From: DATNIC01 sp035604635
Lineage (GTDB): Bacteria; Vulcanimicrobiota; Vulcanimicrobiia; Vulcanimicrobiales; Vulcanimicrobiaceae
Assembly (NCBI GenBank): GCA_035604635.1
Contig: DATNIC010000196.1
Coordinates: 1 to 14,397 of the forward strand
Reading direction: 5' to 3'
DNA: 14,397 bases
Part shown: positions 6,675 through 12,342 of the stretch, one piece after another
Position numbering within the stretch: the stretch's first letter is position 1
Layout of the letters: every line of letters begins with the position of its first letter
The notes under the pieces: model-generated
The model's input: only the letters and a program-made list of their open reading frames with translations
What the model was told of the DNA's origin: nothing
The model's database searches: none
Made by a program: the position numbers and the translations under genes

Positions 6675-7802
6675 TTGAACGATCTCGCGCTGAGCGATCT
6701 CAAACGACAACTCGCGGCATGGGCCCTCGAGCGGGGCGCCTCATTGCGCATCGCCTCGGCGGCTCCCGACGAGCGGACGCGCGGGCGGATGGACGATGCG
6801 TTCGCGCGCGGCGACTTCGCGACGTGGGGTTACGATCGCGGCTACGCCCGGACGGCCACCGTGCCGCAGCACATTTTGCCCGGCGCGCGTTCGGTGATCT
6901 GCCTCGCGGTCCCGTATGCGACGCAGGCCGTGGGACATGCGCCGGACGGTCGCGGGCGGGTTTCGAATTATGCCTGGTCGACGGACTATCACCGTGCGAT
7001 GCAGCGCCTGCTGCGCGAGCTTGGACGCGAGATCGACGCGTGGGCCGAGGCCCCGGTGACACGGGTCGCTTGCGACACGGCACCGCTCGCGGAACGCGCA
7101 TACGCCGAACGTGCGGGAATCGGCTGGATCGGGAAGCACACGAATTTGATCGATGCACGCAGCGGCTCATTTGTTTTTCTCGGTGAGATCATCACGACGC
7201 TCGAGCTTGCCCCGGACCCGCCGTCGAAGAAAAGCTGCGGCGCATGCAGGCGCTGTATCGACGTGTGCCCGACCGGCGCTCTGCGCGGAGATTATACGAT
7301 CGACGCGACGCGCTGCATCAGCGACTTGACGCAACGGACGGACGCGATTCCGCGGGCGCTGCGGCCGCTCGTCGGCGCTTGGGTGTGGGGCTGCGATCTG
7401 TGCCAAGACGTCTGCCCGCCGACGGTGCGCCGCGGCCGCCGGGCACCCGCGGAATTCGAGCCGCGCAGCGGCGAAGCCGCCGCGCCGAATCTGCAGCGGC
7501 TCTTACGCATGAAGGCCGGCGACTTCCGCAGGACGTTCGCGCCCACGGCGATGGGATGGCGCGGCCCCGCGATCCTCCGCCGCAACGCCGCGGTTGCTCT
7601 GGGAAACGGACTCGACCGCGCCGACGTTCCCGTATTGATCGAAGCGCTCGGCGCCGATCCGCATCCGATGGTCCGCGGTCACGCCGCCTGGGCGCTTGGC
7701 CGAATCGCCTCACCCCGCGCGTTCTCCGCCCTGCGCGCATCGCTCGACGCCGAGACCGAAACGTCGGTCCGAGAGGAGATAACATGCGCGCTCGCTGGTT
7801 GA
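6675..7802 (+). CDS. queG: Epoxyqueuosine reductase QueG
   Basis: 375 aa from TTG 6675. QueG performs the last step of queuosine tRNA modification, reducing epoxyqueuosine in the anticodon wobble position using cobalamin and two 4Fe-4S clusters. Visible signs: the active-site segment ACDTAPLAERAYAERAG at 132-148 with catalytic-type Asp134, then GWIGKHTNLI at 150-159. The ferredoxin-like cysteines are C188-x2-C191-x2-C194-x3-C198 and C240-x2-C243-x3-C247, with Cys214 completing the two clusters. The C-terminal ~75 residues form HEAT-like helical repeats (AAVALGNGL, AAWALGRIA), as in the longer QueG forms. The reading frame ends 19 nt inside the next gene. QueG beside moa genes is not a standard association; cofactor needs (Fe-S, B12) are the only obvious theme. 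Confidence 0.94.
   Translation: MNDLALSDLKRQLAAWALERGASLRIASAAPDERTRGRMDDAFARGDFATWGYDRGYARTATVPQHILPGARSVICLAVPYATQAVGHAPDGRGRVSNYAWSTDYHRAMQRLLRELGREIDAWAEAPVTRVACDTAPLAERAYAERAGIGWIGKHTNLIDARSGSFVFLGEIITTLELAPDPPSKKSCGACRRCIDVCPTGALRGDYTIDATRCISDLTQRTDAIPRALRPLVGAWVWGCDLCQDVCPPTVRRGRRAPAEFEPRSGEAAAPNLQRLLRMKAGDFRRTFAPTAMGWRGPAILRRNAAVALGNGLDRADVPVLIEALGADPHPMVRGHAAWALGRIASPRAFSALRASLDAETETSVREEITCALAG
7774..7778 (+). promoter_or_regulatory. Strong ribosome binding site inside queG for the LolA-like gene
   Basis: AGGAG at 7774-7778, 5 nt before ATG 7784, within the last codons of queG. It is the clearest Shine-Dalgarno sequence in the operon and decides the start of the following gene, whose signal peptide begins exactly at that ATG. 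Confidence 0.75.
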
Positions 7803-8407
7803 TCTTAACGATGCTCGCCTTCACGCTGCGTCCCGCCGCCGCACAGGACGTCGCAAACAACGACCTCTTCATCCGGATGCAGAGACTCAACGCCGACGTC
7901 AAGACGTACACGGCCGTCCTCCATATCGACGTCGCGATGAAGAGCTTCCCGTTCCTGAGCCCCGCGCTTGACGGGAACGTCTATTATGAGCAGCCGGATC
8001 GGACGGCCGTCGTGTTCAACACGGTTCCGATCCTGGCGGAACAGTTCAAGAAAGTCTATCCGAACATCGATCCGCCGAGCAAGTGGCTCGAACTCTACGA
8101 TGTCTCGATCGTAGGCGACACCAAGGGGGCGACGGCGTTCAAGCTCGTTCCCAAGAGCGCGGCGCGCGTCGATCACGTCGATGTCCGCGCCGACGACAAG
8201 ACGGCGACGATCCTCTCGATGACCTGGACCTACAAAGACGGCGGCTTCGTCACCCTGGCCCAGCAATTCGGGCCCGTCAGCGGCCACCTGCTCGTCAACA
8301 AGCAGTCCGGACACGTCGAGCTGCCCAGCTATCGGGCCGACGTCAGCGCCGCCTTTTCGGGCTACAAACTCAATGTCCCGATCGACGGAAAGATCTTCGA
8401 GCCGTAG
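7784..8407 (+). CDS. Secreted LolA-like / outer-membrane lipoprotein-sorting-like protein
   Basis: 207 aa. Residues 1-20 are a signal peptide: Arg at 2 and 4, a hydrophobic core (WLILTMLAFTL) and a likely cleavage after AAA20 before QD. There is no lipobox cysteine, so it should be released to the periplasm or outside. The mature part has alternating beta-strand patterns beginning with a helix and LNADVKTYTAVLHIDVAM (35-52), GNVYYEQPDRTAVVF (64-78) and later strands to KIFEP, the arrangement of LolA/LolB-like half-barrels. The fold call is by pattern, not by a diagnostic motif, and the function is unknown. It overlaps queG by 19 nt and is followed by moaA after 31 nt, so it belongs to the operon although its product is exported. 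Longer in-frame starts upstream are shadows of queG. Confidence 0.75.
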   Translation: MRARWLILTMLAFTLRPAAAQDVANNDLFIRMQRLNADVKTYTAVLHIDVAMKSFPFLSPALDGNVYYEQPDRTAVVFNTVPILAEQFKKVYPNIDPPSKWLELYDVSIVGDTKGATAFKLVPKSAARVDHVDVRADDKTATILSMTWTYKDGGFVTLAQQFGPVSGHLLVNKQSGHVELPSYRADVSAAFSGYKLNVPIDGKIFEP

Positions 8408-8438
8408 GGGCCTGCCCGTGCGGGAAGAAGCACGCACG

Positions 8439-9464
8439 ATGGCAGTCGAGATCATCGATCTCATCGGGGGGGCGGCGACGCCGCTTGCCGACCAGTTCAA
8501 TCGCCCGATCACGTACTTGCGGATCTCGGTGACGGACCGGTGCAACTTGCGCTGCGTCTACTGTATGCCCGAAGCCGGCCTGCCGTGGATCCCCAAGAAA
8601 GAGATCTTGACCTTCGAGGAGATCGGCGAGATCGTCAGTGCGGCCGCGTCGATCGGCGTGCGCAGCATCCGCTTGACGGGCGGCGAGCCATTGGTGCGGC
8701 GCGATCTGGCAGAGTTGGTGCGCAAGCTGGCGGCGATCCCGGGGGTCGAGGACATTGCGCTCTCGACCAACGCGATTCTTCTCGCCGAGCAGATCGGCGC
8801 GTTGCGCGCGGCGGGTCTGCAGCGCGTGAACATTTCGCTCGACACTCTCAATGAAGACCGTTTCTTTGCGATCGCGCGCCGGCCCGGACTTGACCGGGTG
8901 CTCGCCGGGATCGAGGCGGCGATCGAGCACGGCCTCGCTCCGCTCAAGCTCAACTGCGTCGTGATGCGCGGGCAAAACGATGACGAGATCCCCGCCTTTG
9001 CAGAGCTGACGCGTCGCCGCCCGCTCTACGTCCGGTTCATCGAGGTCATGCCGGTTGAGGACAACGTCGGCCTGCAACGCGATGCTTATGTTTCTTCGGA
9101 TGAGATCCTCGAACGGGTCCGCGCGGTCGGCGATTTGCGGCCGGTCGACGGACCGGGCGGGAACGGGCCGGCACGCTACTTTGCCTTCGATGGCGCCGCC
9201 GGTGCCGTCGGCGTGATCAGCCCGCTGTCCCATGACTATTGCGAGCGTTGCAATCGCGTTCGGCTCTCGGCGGATGGCCGGTTGCGTCTCTGCTTATTCG
9301 GCGATCACGAGCTCGATCTGCGTACGCCGCTACGCGGCGGCGCCGGACGAGAAGAGATCGTGCGCATCTTCCAGGACGCGATGTTCATCAAGCCCGAGCG
9401 CCATCATCTCAAGCTGGGCGAAGTATCGAGCCAAATGCGCGCCTTCTCGGAAATCGGCGGCTAA
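8439..9464 (+). CDS. moaA: GTP 3',8-cyclase MoaA (radical SAM)
   Basis: 341 aa, normal length. The radical-SAM cluster motif is C35-x3-C39-x2-C42 (CNLRCVYC), followed by TGGEPLVRRDL at 80-90 for SAM binding. The second, substrate-binding 4Fe-4S cluster is held by Cys268, Cys271 and Cys285 (CERCNRVRLS...RLCLFG). The C-terminus ends in Gly-Gly (SEIGG), which MoaA needs for activity. MoaA converts GTP to 3',8-cyclo-7,8-dihydro-GTP, the first step of molybdenum cofactor synthesis, with MoaC doing the next step (not present here). The ATG at 8439 is preceded by GGGAAG at 8422-8427; a GTG at 8418 is a possible alternative. It is the last gene of the plus-strand run and separate from moaD/moaE, with five genes between. 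Confidence 0.96.
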   Translation: MAVEIIDLIGGAATPLADQFNRPITYLRISVTDRCNLRCVYCMPEAGLPWIPKKEILTFEEIGEIVSAAASIGVRSIRLTGGEPLVRRDLAELVRKLAAIPGVEDIALSTNAILLAEQIGALRAAGLQRVNISLDTLNEDRFFAIARRPGLDRVLAGIEAAIEHGLAPLKLNCVVMRGQNDDEIPAFAELTRRRPLYVRFIEVMPVEDNVGLQRDAYVSSDEILERVRAVGDLRPVDGPGGNGPARYFAFDGAAGAVGVISPLSHDYCERCNRVRLSADGRLRLCLFGDHELDLRTPLRGGAGREEIVRIFQDAMFIKPERHHLKLGEVSSQMRAFSEIGG

Positions 9465-9544
9465 TTTCGTCCATGCCGTCGTTGCCGGAAGGCTCATGTG
9501 CAAAGCACACTTCGCCTTCCGGCGCCTCGGCCTGAACGAAATTA
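9462..9544. terminator. Near-symmetric palindrome between convergent stop codons (candidate bidirectional terminator)
   Basis: Outer arms TAATTTCGT (9462-9470) and ACGAAATTA (9536-9544) are perfect inverted repeats and contain the TAA stop codons of moaA and of the convergent gene. Inner arms GCCGGAAGGC (9484-9493) and GCCTTCCGGC (9514-9523) form a perfect 10-bp stem. Inside it GTGC (9498-9501) and GCAC (9505-9508) close an AAA loop. The spacers between outer and inner arms are partly complementary (GCCG motifs). Transcripts from either side would fold into the same hairpin. No T-run follows the inner stem, so classical intrinsic termination is uncertain; it may stabilise 3' ends or stop transcription by folding alone. 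Confidence 0.65.
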
Positions 9545-10261
9545 CGGCTTCTTCGGAGGTTCCGGCGGCTTTGCCGGCGGCGGTTTTGCTGCCGGCGGCT
9601 TCGGTTCCGGCGGCTTAGCTGCGGGCGATCCCGGCGGCTTTGTCTCCGTCGGTTTTCCTGCCGGGGGCTTTGATTCCGGGGGCTTTGCTGCCGGCGATCC
9701 CGGAGGCTGCGTCGCGGCGGGCGGCGGCGTCACTTGAAATTCGACGAGCCGCTTGCGCATGAAGACCAAGTTCTTGCCGGCGTCGTTCATGACCCGAAAC
9801 TCGACGAAGCCCCAGGCGCGCGCTTGATTGATCATTACCGCGCTTTCGCCCGGGATGCCGTAGGTCAAGAGCGTCATATTTCGCCTGCGTGCGAGGTTTT
9901 CGGCTTCGCGTTCAAGCTGATTCGCGACTTGCTCGGCGAGCTGAACGGGCGTCTTCGCCCGGATGCGCAGGTGTTCCATGAGCGCCGTGTCTTTGCCGTT
10001 GACGACTTCGGGATCGTTCAAGCCCTCGGGCGGTTTGAAGAGGATGTGGGCCATCCCCAAAAACGTCGAACCGTCGTCGGCGACGAGGATCAGCCGATAG
10101 GCGCGCTGCTGCTCGGCAAACCAGGCGCGCAACCGGTCGTCCCAGTTACTGCTGCCGGCGGGCGGTGGACCGAGCAGGCCGGCCGCGACGAGGCGACGCT
10201 GATCGTTTGGGACGGCTAGACGAATGACAATTCGACTCACGGGCGTTATGAGTACGCACAA
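9542..10261 (-). CDS. GNAT-like protein with a proline/lysine-rich duplicated tail
   Basis: 239 aa from TTG 10261, which has GGGAG 10 nt upstream (plus-strand 10272-10276). A GTG at 10240 would give a start closer to the fold (VSRIVIRLAVPND) but has no ribosome site. Residues ~10-172 follow the GNAT acetyltransferase order: strand IVIRLAV, helices, strands YRLILVADD and TFLGMAHILF (55-75), then EHLRIRAKT, a long helix 107-127, strand MTLLTYGI (129-136) and helix VMINQARAWGF with strand EFRVM. The glycine-rich acetyl-CoA loop (Q-x2-G-x-G) is not recognisable, so it may not be an active acetyltransferase. Residues 178-239 are almost only Pro, Lys, Ala, Glu, Gly and Ser, with a 23-residue unit repeated twice (186-208 and 209-231). 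The basic, extended tail could bind nucleic acid or a partner. It is convergent with moaA and divergent from the photolyase. Confidence 0.7.
   Translation of the reverse strand: MCVLITPVSRIVIRLAVPNDQRRLVAAGLLGPPPAGSSNWDDRLRAWFAEQQRAYRLILVADDGSTFLGMAHILFKPPEGLNDPEVVNGKDTALMEHLRIRAKTPVQLAEQVANQLEREAENLARRRNMTLLTYGIPGESAVMINQARAWGFVEFRVMNDAGKNLVFMRKRLVEFQVTPPPAATQPPGSPAAKPPESKPPAGKPTETKPPGSPAAKPPEPKPPAAKPPPAKPPEPPKKP
9569..9706 (-). repeat. Tandem 69-bp duplication encoding the Pro/Lys tail
   Basis: Two adjacent 69-nt units (9638-9706 and 9569-9637, read on the minus strand) encode 23-residue copies, PPGSPAAKPPESKPPAGKPT plus ETK and PPGSPAAKPPEPKPPAAKPP plus PAK. The first 11 residues are identical in both copies. 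The in-frame repeat implies slippage or unequal exchange and may vary in number between strains. The opposite strand is open here and Gly/Phe-rich, but only as a mirror of this repeat. Confidence 0.8.
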
Positions 10262-10325
10262 CAGCCGCGAACTCCCGCATAGCGCCTTCAGGTTTGCTTC
10301 GCAGCCCTAGCGAACTCTAGCTCTC

Positions 10326-11759
10326 GTGGCACGGGCGATTTTTCATTTCACCCGGGATTTGCGGCTCGAGGACCACGCCGGTCTGGCACAAGCCGCGTCG
10401 CGCGGCGAGGTGATCCCCGTCCTCGTCATCGATCCGGGACTGACTGCGCGGCTGAGACGCTCGCCGCGGCGGGCTGCGTATTACTGCGACGCCGTGCGCG
10501 CGCTCGACGGCGCGCTCCGCGCGCGCGAAGCGCAGCTCATCGTACGCCGCGGCAACGCCGCGACGATCCTGCGCGGATTGGCGCGCGCGACCGGCGCCAC
10601 CAGCGTCTTTTGGTCGGCATCGTTCGATGCGCTCGGTGCCCGCGCGGATCGTGACGTGCAGGCCGGACTCGAAGAAGCCGGGCTGTCGGCCACGGCCGTC
10701 CAAGATGCGCCGGCCGTCCCGCCGGAGGAAACGAGCGCGCAGCGGGAAGCGGATGGCGACGGCTATCGCTCGTTCACTGCGTATCTCCAGGCGTGGCGGG
10801 CGCGCTCGCCGCAGCCGCTCGCGACTCAACCACAGCTAGCGACGCCCGAGATCGCGAGCGAAGGGCTCCCGATCGCGGGCGAGTTCGGTTCGAACGTCGA
10901 GACGCTCGGCGAACTCGACGAAAATGCGGTCCGCGCGCAGCTCGAGGGTTTTCTCGAGAGCCCCGTCTTGCAGTACGGTTTGGCGCGCAACGTCCCGTCC
11001 GCCGGGCCGACGTCGCGTCTCTCCGCACACCTTTCCTTCGGCCTCATCTCGGCGCGAACGGTCGTCGCCGCCGTGCGCGAGCGAGCCGACGATCCATTTC
11101 TGCTCGCTGAAGAGCGCATATCGCTTGGGCTGTTCGAGCGGTCGCTCGCGCAGCGCGACTTTTTTCTACAGCTTGCGCATTTCTACGACACGATCGAAGA
11201 GGCGCCGCTGCAGGAGAAGATGCGCCGCTTCGTCTTCGCCAAGACGCACGCGGCGCTCGACGCCTGGCGGTCGGGCCGAACCGGCTATCCGCTCGTCGAC
11301 GCCGGGATGCGCCAGCTGCGCGCGACGGGTTGGATGCATCCGCGCCTACGTGCGATCGCGGCATCGTTCTTGTGCTTCGATCTTGGCGTCGATTGGCGCG
11401 TCGGCCGGGACGAGTGGGACCGCTATCTCATCGAAGACGATCCCGCGCTCGCGAGCGGCAATTGGCAATGGATCGCCGGCGTCGGGGCAGACCTCGCCGC
11501 CTATCCGCGCATCTACAATCCGATCAAGCAGGCGCGGCGCTTCGACCCGACCGGAGCCTATGTCCGTACGTGGATCTCCGAGCTCGCCGCGCGTCCCGAC
11601 TACGCGATACTCGACCCCGGCGCGGCTGAGCGCACCGGACAAATCGAGCTCCCGCTTTTCGGCGACAGCGCATATCCGGCGCCCGTCGTCGATCATGAGC
11701 TCGCGGCGCGCGAATTTCTAGAACGCTATAAAAAAGAAGTTGCCGGCTTAATTGCCTAG
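10326..11759 (+). CDS. Photolyase/cryptochrome-family flavoprotein with divergent key residues
   Basis: 477 aa from GTG 10326 (VARAIFHFTRDLRLEDHAGL, the family N-terminus). Residues 1-130 are the alpha/beta antenna domain, about 200-477 the helical FAD domain. The FAD-domain core is clear: TSRLSAHLSFGLIS at 229-242, AWRSGRTGYPLVDAGMRQL at 313-331, GWMHPRLRAIAASFL at 335-349, GNWQWIAGVGAD at 378-389 and YPRIYNP at 393-399. Photolyases use light-excited FADH- to split UV-made pyrimidine dimers. By ungapped comparison with E. coli PhrB from memory, the electron-transfer Trp359 and Trp382 are kept (Trp357, Trp380) but Trp306 is Phe304. Dimer-contact Glu274, Trp277 and Asn341 are Ser273, Gln276 and Pro339, and flavin-side Asn378 is Ala376. 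It could be a DNA repair enzyme of an unusual subgroup or a cryptochrome-like photoreceptor. No strong promoter is visible in the 64-nt divergent gap upstream. Confidence 0.88.
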   Translation: MARAIFHFTRDLRLEDHAGLAQAASRGEVIPVLVIDPGLTARLRRSPRRAAYYCDAVRALDGALRAREAQLIVRRGNAATILRGLARATGATSVFWSASFDALGARADRDVQAGLEEAGLSATAVQDAPAVPPEETSAQREADGDGYRSFTAYLQAWRARSPQPLATQPQLATPEIASEGLPIAGEFGSNVETLGELDENAVRAQLEGFLESPVLQYGLARNVPSAGPTSRLSAHLSFGLISARTVVAAVRERADDPFLLAEERISLGLFERSLAQRDFFLQLAHFYDTIEEAPLQEKMRRFVFAKTHAALDAWRSGRTGYPLVDAGMRQLRATGWMHPRLRAIAASFLCFDLGVDWRVGRDEWDRYLIEDDPALASGNWQWIAGVGADLAAYPRIYNPIKQARRFDPTGAYVRTWISELAARPDYAILDPGAAERTGQIELPLFGDSAYPAPVVDHELAAREFLERYKKEVAGLIA

Positions 11760-12275
11760 CTTTTTATCTACCCAGTCTGAGACGATCGGGATGCGGACGT
11801 CGTCGCCGTGCCAGGCCCGAAATCCGAAGATCACGCTGGCGACGAACGCGAAGGGGAACATGAGTCCGAGCATCGGGTACGCCGGCCAACCGAAAAAGGG
11901 GATCGCGGCAATCCCATTGAGGAGCAGCCAGAAGGCATAGAGCCCGAAATTGAATCCGAGCGCTTGCCACGCGTGGCGGCGCAGGTACGGCGAGCGGCGC
12001 GCGTCCAAGAGCCCCAGGAGCGCGAGCGGCCAAAACGGATACCCGAGTGCGGCGAGCGCGCGGGATTCGGGAGAGACCGGGGCAACCGCCGCCGGGCTCG
12101 ACTTGGCGGCGGCCCGTTCACCTCGTAGCGCCTGTGCGCCGGCCGCATCGATCTTGGCGCCGAGCCGGCAGCCGGGACATGCTCCGGCCTGATCGCGGCA
12201 ATGGGCGCAAATCGCTCGTCCGCAGACCGTGCAGTCGGCGACCGACGGTACAGCCGAATGATAGTAACAGTCCAT
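11748..12275 (-). CDS. Zinc-finger membrane protein (B-box-like finger plus DUF4870-like domain)
   Basis: 175 aa from ATG 12275. A longer open frame reaches 12353 but would overlap the start of the ABC gene. The N-terminus is a compact metal-binding finger with Cys3, His6, Cys15, Cys18, Cys23, Cys26, Cys33 and Cys36, enough for two zinc ions in a B-box-like pattern. A flexible Ala/Ser/Pro linker (about 45-70) follows, then a hydrophobic domain with likely membrane segments near 78-91, 104-122 and 131-152, and HAWQALGFNFGLYAFW resembling the DUF4870/Tic20-like family. The function of such proteins is unknown; the finger probably faces the cytoplasm and could mediate protein contacts. Its last 12 nt overlap the end of the photolyase gene on the other strand. 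It is divergent from the ABC exporter with 67 nt between. Confidence 0.78.
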   Translation of the reverse strand: MDCYYHSAVPSVADCTVCGRAICAHCRDQAGACPGCRLGAKIDAAGAQALRGERAAAKSSPAAVAPVSPESRALAALGYPFWPLALLGLLDARRSPYLRRHAWQALGFNFGLYAFWLLLNGIAAIPFFGWPAYPMLGLMFPFAFVASVIFGFRAWHGDDVRIPIVSDWVDKKLGN

Positions 12276-12342
12276 TTGTGCGACGGTACCGGCGGTGAAC
12301 GCTAAAGGTTTCGCCCGAGCGCGCAAGTAAGCGCGCGGCGTC
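12276..12342. other. Short divergent intergenic region with a GCGCGC inverted repeat
   Basis: This 67-nt gap must carry promoters for the zinc-finger membrane gene and the ABC exporter. No convincing -35/-10 pair is seen. GCGCGC at 12319-12324 and again at 12331-12336, separated by AAGTAA, can pair as a 6-bp hairpin ending 6 nt before the exporter ATG. It occupies the place where a ribosome site would be and could limit translation, or be an operator. Confidence 0.3.

Noticed and set aside
8370..9233. 287-aa open frame on the minus strand
   Set aside because: It is antisense to moaA, whose plus-strand product has every diagnostic cysteine motif. The reverse translation has no recognisable fold.
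9498..9737. Gly/Phe-rich 79-aa open frame on the plus strand
   Set aside because: It looks like a repetitive structural protein, but it is the mirror of the Pro/Lys repeat tail of the minus-strand gene, and it starts inside the palindrome.
10294..10323. Promoter for the photolyase (TTGCTT with a downstream TAGCTC)
   Set aside because: The -10 candidate matches too few consensus bases and the spacing is 18 nt. It is not better than chance in this short gap.
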